Assembly: GCA_019925095.2 (NCBI GenBank)
Contig: CM034414.1
Span: 598,001-662,000 of the forward strand
Direction: 5' to 3'
Length of the DNA stretch: 64,000 bases
Source: Dendrolimus kikuchii
Taxonomy: Eukaryota; Arthropoda; Insecta; Lepidoptera; Lasiocampidae
Made by a program: the position numbers and the translations under genes. The notes below the pieces were generated by a model. It worked only from the letters and a program-made list of their open reading frames with translations, did not search any database and was not told the DNA's origin. Shown here piece after piece: positions 22,770-33,608 of the stretch (the stretch's first letter is position 1; every line of letters starts with the position of its first letter).

Positions 22770-23960
22770 ATTAGCAACACTAGAGACAAAGTCAGTGTGT
22801 CGCCAGAATTTAGGATGGGACAAGAGAATGAAATAAAGGGATCAAACAGGAGGAATTGCATAGAGGCGATGCGATATGGGATAGAAATAGGAAGAAGAGG
22901 AAGTGGGCTCTCTGATTAGCTCAACGGTCACGCCGATATTCTGTAAGCGCGTGGTATCACACCGATCGAATTGGCCATTAAGAGTAATAAACAAGATACT
23001 TATTTCAGTTTGGCTCTAGCACGTTAAAAATACTCCAGTAGGGCATTACTTAAATCTACCTACGAATACTAAATTCAAACTTCTCGTGTTTCAAGTTTAA
23101 GTAAATATAAAATGAAACATCAGAAGATTAACAATTGCGTGTAAATGCCAGATATGTCATTATTTCAATTAACCTGTACAGTGCATGCAAAACTAATATG
23201 CGTCTTTGAAGTTCATACACGTCACTTCGAGCACACAATTATAAGGTGCACAGACAGAGCGAAGAAGGGAGAGAGTTGCTCTGTCGTTCAGTCGCTAACC
23301 GGGCTCAATGATATTTCTTTTACACAATACTCTGTAAGGTAATAAATAGTTTGAGCTGCGCAAACTCATTGAACTAACTTCACTCGAAGCGCATTAAAGT
23401 TTTGCGCGTACTGTATTTTAATATGAAAGAGTTTATATTATTTGCAATATTTACAACTAACAAACACGTGTTATGGCAATATTGGTCATTGATATAAATA
23501 ATGTATTTCATTCTTCTTCCATTATCTTCTGTTCAATCTTCTTTCCAGATGACAATACCGCGGTCGATGGGTAATATGTTTGATTCCTGGTCGATACAAT
23601 CAATGACAACCAAGAATATCAAACATATCTCAACGACACCTACGGTTTTGGTCTTGGTGTTGCTCTTGATTCTTCTTTTGGTTTCTTTCTTCTTCTGTAT
23701 TGAACTATTCTTTAGAGGCTAATACGACTAATGACGCAATGTTTAATTGTGATAATTAAGCGTAAAAATACTTGCATGATGTACAGTTCATATAAATAAC
23801 TAAAACCGTGAGAGACCACGGCTTAAGTTCCATTCTTGTCAACCAAAATGAAAATTTAAACAGCTATTTTATATTTTCAGGGATATATGACTGCAGTGAT
23901 TAATAAAAATTTTGGAAGTGTCCAAAAATAATTAAATCCTATGTTAAATTATTATAACTA
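22770..23960. other. Intron DNA, nothing beyond MITE copy 2
   Basis: A short tRNA-like stretch (ctctgattagctcaacggtc, 22908-22975) lacks a B-box; a related one lies near 27880-27950. Both may be old SINE heads. Confidence 0.3.
23179..23414. mobile_element. TIR MITE copy 2 (CAGTACG family)
   Basis: Begins cagtgcatgcaaaactaat and ends gcattaaagttttgcgcg then tactg. The right 80 bases are close to copy 1 (gcgcaaactca, ctaacttcact). Confidence 0.6.
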
Positions 23961-25030
23961 GTACAATAATTACGGATTGAATAATACTGGAGGATAGTTT
24001 GTATCGATAAACTCAGTATTCCACTTGTTCCGCCATCGCTCGAATAAAAACGTGCACACGGGGCGACAATACCATAGATAATACACTATATATAAAGTAG
24101 ATGAGCCTCTCTGGAATAAAATATCAAAATATCATTTACCCTATCCGATAGATGGCGCTACAATCGATAATTCTCTAAATTCCACTAGATGGTATTGATA
24201 AGTTACAACTTGTAAAGACAGAATAAAATTAGTTTAAAAAACTTATATATAACGCTATAATTTATGCCAAAAGAAAAAATTGGTTCGCATAGAAGTTCAT
24301 GTAAAAGTGTGTAAGATTCACAAACATGACCATAACTGGTAGTTTGATTTATGCTCTTAAGATCTCGTCAGCGCGATGTATTTATTCAACGATATTGCAG
24401 AGCGCCATCTGAGGGAAGTTAAGTGCACTAAATATAAACTAATTATAATTTTTGATGTTCCTTGGCCACTCGATGGCGCTAGTTTCCGCACATTATTTTA
24501 TTTTTCGATTACGTAAGGGAGATCCACTGGGATGGACAAGACAGTCCGACTGCGATTTTCGTCGGGTACGCACGTCGTAATAGCGCTCTAGGGTGACTGA
24601 TCATAGTGCGAGTATCACAATCCATAACTAAATGTATTTAATTAATTAGATCAGCAGTCTAGTGTACGATGCTTCTTCTATTACTTCGCAATAAATACAA
24701 TTTATAATCGAATATCCTTTTTTATTCCCTGATATTAAGTTTTCCGATCTGTGTTCGGCTAATACTAAAAACACAAGAGTAATATGTTAGATTATTGTAG
24801 TGTTTTAACGAGTTTATTTACTGACACAATAATAATATAGGGTAGTTTGTATCCAATACCCCAATATTCGGCTCTTTCCGCCATTGCTCGAATATGAAAG
24901 TGTACAGACTTAAAAACGAGACAACATTTCTACTGTGACTTTGGTCGGATGCAGTCTTATTCCGGCTTCGGTCCGATGCACATGTCGTCATAACGTTCTA
25001 AGATGGCTGTTATTGTGCGAGAACTGAGAG
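23960..25030. repeat. Diverged direct repeat in the talin intron
   Basis: gatagtttgtatcgataaac, ttccgccatcgctcgaata and cgtaatagcgctctagg (23994-24600) recur as gtagtttgtatccaatacc, ttccgccattgctcgaata and cgtcataacgttctaag (24841-25000). Spacing inside differs by about 450 bases. Noncoding; origin unknown. It abuts talin exon 15. Confidence 0.5.
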
Positions 25031-25064
25031 TTAAATAAATTAGTTATTACTAGTACATGCTTAC

Positions 25065-25195
25065 TTGGACTTTGACACTCTTCCTCGGTCGTAGAGACTC
25101 CAGCTTCTTGGCGGCCGCGTCTATGGAGGCGGCGGCGCCCAGCAGCTCGTTCTCGGCTATCACCGTGGGGTCATCAGGGTCTACCCAATCGGAAC
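25065..25195 (-). CDS. rhea: Talin exon 15 of window (R13)
   Basis: Encodes SDWVDPDDPTVIAENELLGA, AAASIDAAAKKLESLRPRK and SVKVQ. WVDPxDPTVIAENELLGAA is a talin signature. Acceptor ctacgtag-type (cgtag), donor CAA/gtaagc. Phase 1 in, phase 0 out. Confidence 0.97.
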
Positions 25196-25510
25196 CTACG
25201 GACAAATATTCAATTAATATTGTCTTAAGTTTTCGCCACTATATGGCGAGTGATGGTGGAACAATCTAGTTGGTATTAAGAAGTTTTAAAAAAAGCTAGA
25301 AGATTCTGGAAGGAAAAGACAGAGATCGATAGATGTATAGAAAGGGATGGATAGTAAATAAAAGAATAACGAAAAGAAGATCTAAATGATGGGTTCCAGA
25401 AGATTCTTCCGGGTATATACTGCCAATTTTTTTATTTCACTCGTATCGTATCAAAACTATATATAATTTGACTATGGTGCTCCGCTATGAAAGAGAAGAA
25501 GGCCACCGAC

Positions 25511-25718
25511 CCTTGAGCATCTCGGCGGCGGCGATGATGTCGGCGACGGCGTGCGCCACGTGCCGCGACAGCTCCGGGAAGGCGGCGCGCGCGGCCGCGT
25601 CGCCGCTGCACGCGGCCAGCACCGCCTGCAGCAGCGTGCGGTACGCCGCGCCCGCCGTGCGGCACGACTCCACCGTGCGCGCGCGCAGCTCCTCCGTCTC
25701 CGCTTGCTGGGCGGCACC
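25511..25718 (-). CDS. rhea: Talin exon 14 of window (R13)
   Basis: Encodes GAAQQAETEELRARTVESCR, TAGAAYRTLLQAVLAACSGD and FPELSRHVAHAVADIIAAAE. The HVAHAV/IIAAAE part matches the vertebrate SKRVAGSVTELIQAAEAMKG. Acceptor gtgaatgcag, donor AAGG/gtcggtgg. Phase 0 in, phase 1 out. Extremely GC-rich, which creates long meaningless frames on the other strand. Confidence 0.94.
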
Positions 25719-25925
25719 CTGCATTCACACATGTACAACCCACTTTCAAAGCTACGTTCTTCTAAAAAACATGCACACCCCAAAAGCTGCTACATCACTA
25801 GAAGAACATTCTCTGGGGGGGGGGCGGCAATTGAAACAAAAAAATACATAATTTAGTTTCACAATCGGATCCGGTGGGTGGCGCTGGAATCGGGTTCCAG
25901 CAGGACAACAGAAGAAGACGCTCAC

Positions 25926-26111
25926 CTTGCAGGCAACGAGCAGGTCGACGACGGTCTTCCTGCCGAGGTTGGCGGCGGCCGTGAGCTGGTCCTGCTTGTT
26001 CGCGTTGCCGGCGGCGACGGCGCGCGCGGTCGCCACCGTCATCTGGCGCGTGCGCCGCACCAGCTCCTCGGGGGACGCGTTCGTCTTCGGCGGGGACGAG
26101 GACATCAGCAC
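25926..26111 (-). CDS. rhea: Talin exon 13 of window (62 codons, start of R13)
   Basis: Encodes VLMSSSPPKTNASPEELVRR, TRQMTVATARAVAAGNANKQ and NLGRKTVVDLLVACK, equivalent to the vertebrate TPEDFIRMTKGITMATAKAV region that opens the actin-binding module. Acceptor gtttccgtcag, donor AAG/gtgagcg, phase 0. Confidence 0.97.
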
Positions 26112-26221
26112 CTGACGGAAACTCGACTCATCAGACGAGCGCGATTTGGGAATAAGAACTCTATGATACACTGACGAATCGTTTCTCATCGTCATCCTTT
26201 GTTTTTTAGCTGACGTGAAAA

Positions 26222-26747
26222 TCTATAAATATATCAAAACTGTAGAATTCGTCGGTCGAATTTCTATACAATAAAAAAAAAATGCTTGAAACCGAGTCAC
26301 AAGGATGTAAGAAGTGAAATAGAACTAATTTAGATTTTTTTTTTAATTTTTGTTTCTCTGTCTGTTTGTACAGGCTAATCTCCGAAGCGACTGGACCGAT
26401 TTACATCAACTTTTGTATGGTGGTGTAGCTTATATCCCTGGTCAACACATAGAATACTTTATATCTCGAAAAATTAAACAGTTCCCGTGGGATAGTTAAA
26501 AAAAAATTAATCACTCAAACAGCTTATCATACAACTTATGCACCTAATTAAGTATTGATATTGCCGGTATCATCATACAATAAAACAATTTATACATTAA
26601 AAAGACGAGATTCCGCGAAGAAGTAATACCTTACAAAAAACAGTGTCTAGCATAGCTTATTTCATCATCATATTGATTAAACCAGATGGCGCTGATAGTA
26701 TTCTACATGGCGATCGTGACGCGGACGAAGTCGCGGGCATCAGCTAG
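26222..26747 (+). mobile_element. Helitron-like element
   Basis: Begins tctataaatatatcaaaact, shares ctgtttgtacaggctaatct and gactggaccgattt with 6661-7154, and ends gcggacgaagtcgcgggc, then CTAGT at 26743-26747. Confidence 0.65.
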
Positions 26748-26937
26748 TCTCATATAAAAACAAAGTGAAATTAGCTCAATATCACATAGAAAAACCTCTA
26801 CTGACTAATGGGACAGAACTCAAAACGCTCAACAGACAACAAACTGCTCATCCATAAAAGCATCCTAAAGCCACGTTGGACGTATGGAATACAGCCGCGG
26901 GGAAGTGCTAGCGACTCGAACCTCAATATTTTGCAGA

Positions 26938-27163
26938 GACCTCAAAATCAGAAGTCGTGGAAGGCCACGACACACCTTCCATGAACAAATTGATCGTGTA
27001 CTAGCAGAAGGTGATGTCAGGAGCCTTAAGAACAGACGAGCGTGCATGACAAGAGTTACGAATGTCAAAGAAGCAAGTGAGGTGTGTACGAATAAGCCTA
27101 AATGGCGCTCTGTTGTTCGTGCCTACCCCGCAAGGGAACTGGCGTGAAGTTATGTATGTATGT
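26938..27163 (+). mobile_element. RTE-like LINE 3' end, copy C
   Basis: Encodes RSRGRPRHTFHEQIDRVLAE to AYPARELA-stop, followed by tatgtatgtatgta. Only the last ~70 codons remain. Confidence 0.8.
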
Positions 27164-27164
27164 A

Positions 27165-28023
27165 TGTACTTCAAAATATAATAATAGGCAACATAGCCAA
27201 CGTCCCATGGTTTACAACAAATCATGAAATACATGAACATCTGCAAGAGAACACTGTGCGGCAGGAAATCCGAAGCTACAGTAGTAGCACATACAAAAAA
27301 AAGGCTAGCTAAACACCCGAACAAGCTAGCAATACCGGCTGCGAGACACGGCTTAAAGGGCGTGTCATCTTGAAACTCGATAATTGCTGAAACCAGTTAA
27401 CACAGACCTTATGAGAAGTTGTTTCCGCTGGGAGACACGCTCGCATCGACATGTCATGCGCTTAGCACATTTGCTTATAGTTGTGAAGACTGATTGCAGA
27501 TAAAGAGTACAAAACAAAGCAAAACCCCTTTGTTTTTTAGAAAAGTATCGATCCGAAATAATATTATAGCGTCTACGTAATGGAAAGTGGTTATTGTTGC
27601 CTATAGACGTTTTTAACACTAAAGGTGATGCCATTAACGCGTTGCCAACTTTTACTATGGGATAGAGGGAATGGGATAATAAGAAAATAGGATAGGAAGG
27701 TATTACGATAGTAATAGAATGAGATAAGAAGGAAATGGGATAGTAAGGCAATAGAGTTAAGAAGGAATTGGAATAGTAATAAAATGAGATAGTAAGGAAA
27801 TGGGATAGTAAGGAAATGAGATAGGGGCACGGTACAGTAGGCCAACGGTACACTCACTCATACTAGTAATAATACGATTAGAGTCACTGATATTCTATAT
27901 TCGCGTGATATCATACCGATCGGGCCTAACTTCAGAGCTGTAGTCAAGATAACGATGCCAGCATGGCTCTACCACTTATAACTTCCTTTATTTATGCTTT
28001 TCTACGTCCTCTTTTACACTCAC
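27165..28023. other. Intron DNA before talin exon 12
   Basis: 27660-27830 is an imperfect purine-rich run of gggatagtaaggaaat units, a decayed minisatellite. A small family C-like piece lies at 27575-27640. Confidence 0.4.
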
Positions 28024-28140
28024 CTCGATCTCTTGCGATATTGCCTCTATGGTCGACTCCAGAGCTCTGGTGCCTCTCGTGTGCTCGTCTTCCACCGCCT
28101 TCACGGTCTTCAGCAGTGACGTCACGTTCGTCACCATCAC
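28024..28140 (-). CDS. rhea: Talin exon 12 of window (39 codons)
   Basis: Encodes VMVTNVTSLLKTVKAVEDEH and then TRGTRALESTIEAISQEIE, matching the vertebrate VMVTNVTSLLKTVKAVEDE segment almost exactly. Acceptor acgcttcag, donor GAG/gtgagtg. Phase 0 at both ends. Confidence 0.97.
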
Positions 28141-28496
28141 CTGAAGCGTTCGAGGCGAGGTCAAAACTCAGTTAAACATTAATGACAGGTTCCAACATCT
28201 TACTACCTATTAATTTGCCTTAGTGCTGTTTAAAATTTAATGTTTCAACAATGTTGAGGTGACATAATTGATGGTAAGATGTAGAAATCCTGCTTCAAAG
28301 GTAGACTAACAAGCAATGGCTGAGTTAGAGTATGATCGGTTCGTATTTGAAATTTTGAAAGCTAAAGTCGGCTTTGTAAATATTTATCTATGTTATTATA
28401 GATAGAAAGACACTTCGATAAGTGTTATTACAGAGTCTGCTTGAAAAAGGCTGATGATATCTGTGTACCTATGACATATATAAATTTTTATTTTTT

Positions 28497-29045
28497 ATTA
28501 CATACATACAAAACTTCACGCCAGTTCCCTTGCGGGGTAGGCACGGACAACAGAGCGCCTCACTTGCTTCTGTGACATTCATAACTCTTGTCATGCACAC
28601 TCGTCTGTTCTTAAGGCTCCTGACATCACCCTCCGCTAGTACACGATCAATTTGATCATGGAAGGTGTGTCGTGGCCTTCCACGACTTCTGCATCCATCC
28701 ACTTTTGCGTTGTATATCTGTTTAGTCATTCTTTCATCATGCATTCTTTCCACATGCCCGAACCACCGGAGCATTCCTTTCCTTACCTTCACCCCGACAC
28801 TCTCTTTCAGACCAACTCTCTTTCTTACTTCGGTATTACGAACGCGGTCCGCGAGCGTCACTCCGCAGATTTTGCGCAGTGCTCGCATCTCAACCGCGTT
28901 TACTCTACTTTCATGCTCTCTCTTCCATACCCAACTCTCGCTTCCAAACGTGAGCGTAGGTACCAGCACCGCGTTGTGTATGGCGAGCTGGGCCTTCTGG
29001 CTGAGGTTCTTAGCGCCTAGAAGTTTACCTAACGCTCCGTTCAAA
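28497..29045 (-). mobile_element. RTE-like LINE 3' end, copy D
   Basis: Encodes NGALGKLLGAKNLSQKAQLA to RSLKNRRVCMTRVMNVTEAS. A deletion then removes the KPKWRSVV part. The tail tatgtaat lies at the low end. Confidence 0.8.
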
Positions 29046-29799
29046 CTTTATTTTTTATTAATAAACTAATTTATCTATATATGTAATTGTGTATTCTGTC
29101 ACGAATATATAATATTATGTAGTTTAGCTTTTTAATAATTGTATTATATATGACACTTTAAATTTATATGATTAGTTTTTATGCATGTCGTGGTCTCCAG
29201 TAATTGAAGGAGCACATTTATTAAAAATGTAAGGTCATGTATATTTTATAAATTTGTTATGTCTATCCTTTGTTGGAGATTCTAATAAAATAAATAAATA
29301 AAATAAAATAAGAATTCTACGAAATTGTAATATTTATAGTCGATAATAATCGTCTTTTTTTTAGAGGTGGCAATGTACATCTGTCAGTTGTCAATGTCAC
29401 TCTGACAACTGCGGGCGCTAGTGTGCATTATATAATGCCATAGAGAAGAGAATGCCTTAATATCTTTACTCGCGCATTACGATTAGACTCCATAATTAAA
29501 TCACTTTATGCAATTGCAATATTTATATTGAATTTAGTCGAATATTAGAGATTGTGTGAACAAGGTAGCTTTATTCTCCTCGCTCGACTACTATAGTACG
29601 CCCACGAATTCACGAAGTAACGAAGCCTCCTGATCAGAATATGCATACCCCCCATTTGCCGACAGATATAATTGCAAATGGTTGCGATTTTTAAATGAAA
29701 TAAACTACCAAAGTCGCGATATTGCAAAACATTAAGAAATCGTAATACTTTCTATTATTTCGTAGCCATACAATGATTTAATTTATGTACAATATAATG
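29046..29799. other. Intron DNA, nothing recognised
   Basis: AT-rich, no frames or shared repeats seen. Confidence 0.4.
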
Positions 29800-29968
29800 C
29801 AAGCAGAAGGTGATGTCAGGAGCCTTAAGAACAGACGAGCGTGCATGACAAGAGCTATGAATGTCAAAGAAGCAAGTGAGGTGTGTAAGAATAAGCCTTA
29901 ATGGCGCTCTGTTGTCCGTGCCTACCCCGCAAGGGAACTGGCGTGAAGTTATGTATGTATGTATTTAC
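29800..29968 (+). mobile_element. RTE-like LINE 3' end, copy E
   Basis: Last ~45 codons (GDVRSLKNRRACMTRAMN to the AYPARELA equivalent) plus tatgtatgtat tail. One stop is present before the end. Confidence 0.75.
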
Positions 29969-30240
29969 AATATAATAATAATAACAGTCCATAGACGTCC
30001 CACTGCTGGGCTCGGGGCTCCCACTATAGGGCGAACGGAGAGTATACCCCCCTGCCACGCTTGTCCAAGGCTGCTTGAAGGTTTGATACATCGGTTATCT
30101 CGATGTGCAGGTTTCATCACCATGCTTTCCTTTACTTTTTGTTAGCACGTGGTAAATGTAACAATATGCAGACTAGATGTGTGCGTTTGGAACGCGTGTG
30201 CTAGTCATTACGTTACCACGACTTTTACTATGGCTATAAA
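29965..30240 (-). mobile_element. tRNA-derived SINE 1, copy 2
   Basis: Inverse copy; from tattataataataacag through ccactgctgggctcggggc to a truncated head gtgctagtcattacgttacc. The B-box part is damaged. It abuts the (tatg) tail of an RTE copy. Confidence 0.65.
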
Positions 30241-30268
30241 ATAGAAGAAAAAATAGGATTTCTTAATA

Positions 30269-30427
30269 TATACATACATACATAACTTCACGCCAGTTCC
30301 CTTGCGGGGTAGGCACCAACAATAGAGTGCCATTTAGGCTTATTCTTACACACCTCACTTGCCTCTTTGAAATTCATAACTCTTGTCATACAAGCTCGTC
30401 TGTTCTTAAGGCTCCTGACATCACCTT
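30269..30427 (-). mobile_element. RTE-like LINE 3' end, copy F
   Basis: Minus-strand fragment from tacatacataacttcacg to ctgacatcacctt; last ~48 codons of the family, diverged. Confidence 0.75.
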
Positions 30428-30934
30428 AATGATGATTTCTTAATGTTTTGAATAAATTGACAATGTGCCAAAACACGAGTGCATAATGATAAATTAGTGT
30501 TTAAAATATTTCTCTCGAACTAGACTCCAAAACGGCTTGACGAATTTTAATGAAAAATAAAATTTTACAAGATTAACAGGGTATTCGATTAATATACAGC
30601 CTAAGTCCCGCGCAAACGAACTAATATCTACAGCTAAATTGATTATTAAAAAAATCATGTATAATTTAATATAAGGGTTAACAAGTAAGCTCATTGACGA
30701 TTCCTATATCCTACTAATCGTTCATTTGCCTCACTACCGGTCAAAATCTAACATAAGCTCGATACAAGTAATGTCAAATTACTACCGATGGTCAGACAAG
30801 TGAACTTGAGAGTGAAGTGTGTTGAAAATAAAATAACTTTAAAACAAGTCTTCCCAAGACTGCTTAATTTTCAAAATAGCTTTTACATAAATAGACATAA
30901 ATTAGACGAACTATATGCACATTAAAGACTGTAT

Positions 30935-31042
30935 AATGTCAAAGAAGCAAGTGAGGTGTGTAAGAATAAGCCTAAATGGCGCTCTGTCGCTCGTGCCTAC
31001 CCCGCAAGGGAACTGGCGTGAAGTTATGTATGTATGTATGTA
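30935..31042 (+). mobile_element. RTE-like LINE 3' end, copy G
   Basis: Only about 27 terminal codons (aatgtcaaagaagcaagtg onward) and a tatgtatgtatgta tail. Confidence 0.75.
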
Positions 31043-33475
31043 AAAACTGTATACATCGCCATTGTCAACGTATAGAATCTCCAGAAGGAAGAATGCCACA
31101 TTGCTTTGCAACAATTTTTCTCCGAGCAAAGTAAGAAATTATGGTCACAGAAAGCGTAATTACTCAATTTAATTTGAAATAAAAAGGAAATTTAACAAAA
31201 AACATGGTAATAATTAAATATTATTTTACATAAGTGCCTTTTAGCATTAATTGTCAATAAATATAAAACTTAATGACTTTAAAATTAAAATAAAAACACA
31301 TAAAAATATTTATAAAACCAACTCATAATATAAAATTGTATATCCAATGATCATACCTAATGAACACCTAATCCATGTGAAATAAAAAAAAAAAAACTAA
31401 AAAATGCTACAACTGAAATCCATAAAGCTTTGGGTTGCCAACTGTATTAGACATTTGCCAAACAAAAAGAACAAACTGGAGACACCAATCTTTAAATTGA
31501 AAAAATAAAACAAAATGTATGAAACGACGAAAGCACCATGCTAAGACGCTAGAAACCCATAAGCTTTCAAAATAGAATGAAACACCATAAACAATACATA
31601 GATAGATATAATAGGCAAAAATATTTTTATTTTTAGTCTTGTAAAATAAAAAAATAAAATAAAAACTTTTTGTCAATATTGGACTTTTTATAAGCTGTGC
31701 TGGAAAATGTGAAGCTGATTTTGTCTATTTTATATAAATGAGATATGTAATTTCTTTTTATTAATTTTTAAAAATAATAAAAATATGTAGACTTAATATA
31801 AAAAAAAAACACTTAACAAATTACATATCTCATTGTACTTAAAATAGATGTACAAAGTAGAAAGCTTGTGGTTTTTTTTTTTTGAAATGTAAAAACAATG
31901 TTATGACATTTATAAATAAGCTAGGAAGCTGCAATAGAGCCACTTCGATGACTATGAGACGATAACATGATAGAATGTTTGATAGAAATGTGTTCTTAGT
32001 TCATTTTGAAAAATAAAGTCAAGAGGTTTTATTGAAAAAAAAAGACGTTAACTTTATAAATTGTGCTAATTTTAAAACACATTTCTTTGGATAAGACGTA
32101 TATTATGCTAATGAAAACGAATAAGACATATGAGACAATGATATCGACTGGTGTTTAATTTATACATACACAATTTTCAAAATAATACTAATTTAATCTG
32201 TGCACAATTCTGCCAAGTCCCGTCGTTAAATTATAAACAAACTAAAACCAACATTTACACAGATTATAGATTAAAAATTAATTTCGACTGAACTGACACT
32301 ATGCAGTACGAGAAAAAGTTAAATGCGCCCCTGAAGTTCGCACAGATCATTGCACAAGACCACAATTGTAACGTTCGTCAGGTGGTAGTGTTGCGTTCTC
32401 ACTCGATCGCCAAGTAAACTCGTATGGCATCTCTTTCGCACTAGCCACAGTCAGGTGTAAAGAATGTTTATACTTAGCTGTACCTGCACAAGACTATGCA
32501 GTTAACTTCGATTAAAGTGCATTTAAGTTTTGCGCGTACTGTATGATTTAATTTATATGGGACAGAGACTCGCTCCAGTATATATTCCGTGTATACACGT
32601 CCAGCACACTGCATACTCCGATACTCTGGTAACTTGTATGGTTATAGTTTTATTCACCATAGAGTATAGAAAATGTCAATATCGCTCTGTAGTCTAAAAA
32701 TTAAACACCAGTCGTGTATGGTAAACTAAAAACGACAATGATTTAAAAAAAAAACGATAGTATAAACCATATAAATGACAAAAGCGTTCGTTCACAACAC
32801 CATGCTTGAAAAATAGCGTGCTCTTCCATTTTTGGGTTAGCTTCAACGCTCCAGTGCTCGAGTTAATATACAACAATATCTCGCTTTACCCGACTACGGT
32901 ATTCTGGAAAACTATTTTTTTTTAGTTTTATAATAGACCACGGTTGTTAGCTATCGAGTAAGTGGCCAGCGTAATCGCACCCCAATTTAAAACTTTACCC
33001 CTCTATTACGTCATTTCCACTTCTACGGCTATAAGCACGAGAGTGGAGAGCAAAATGGGCAAGGTATGTACATATGTTGAACATTGTGTAATCGCATTGC
33101 CTAATTCTCTTACCACTATCCTGCTTGCTACCGTAGAAGTTGGCATATACTAACAATGGCATTAAGTCTAGACTTATTTTACCGAATGGTCCATTTTAGC
33201 TATATTTTAAAAAAATGTGTAAAATCCTCAGACGATTAAAATGAATCGAGTCCAGAGCTATCAGAATAAAGCCGGCTAAAGGAAGCTTATCGCGCCGCGC
33301 GCGACGCAGTGTATTACGAGAACTTAGTAATATCTAATAGAATTAGTATGAATAAAGATGGAATAGTTTTCTGTGGAGACATTACTTTTAACCACACAGA
33401 CGCAAACCTCGTGTATACTACGTAAGTTTACGCTCACAATTTGACACTTTTCTTCACGTAGACTCCATATATACT
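31043..33475. other. Intron DNA around MITE copy 3
   Basis: Very AT-rich; other than the MITE and the nested-gene poly(A) signal I see nothing. Confidence 0.4.
32304..32541. mobile_element. TIR MITE copy 3 with 4-bp TSD
   Basis: Begins cagtacgagaaaaagttaaa and ends ttaagttttgcgcgtactg, an inverted repeat of about 25 bases. It is flanked by tatg at 32300-32303 and 32542-32545. No coding capacity; superfamily not assigned. Confidence 0.7.
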
Positions 33476-33481
33476 TTTATT
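33476..33481 (-). terminator. Polyadenylation signal AATAAA of the nested gene
   Basis: The minus strand reads AATAAA about 130 bases after the stop codon at 33609. This is a normal 3' UTR distance and supports the long frame being a real transcript end. Confidence 0.45.
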
Positions 33482-33608
33482 CGTCTGAGGTAATACATTG
33501 TTATTGAAATTTGATATAGATAAATGCTCTTTAGGCCCGAAGATAGTAATTAATGATTTGAAAATTACTTGAAACGATTTAGTTTTGGAAGTATAGACTT
33601 ATTTGAAA

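Noticed and set aside
22533..22861. Tyr-Ile repeat frames
   Set aside because: Translation of the (TA)n microsatellite.
25468..26174. Plus-strand and off-frame ORFs over talin exons 13 and 14
   Set aside because: GC-rich shadows; the minus-strand frame matches talin and obeys splice sites.
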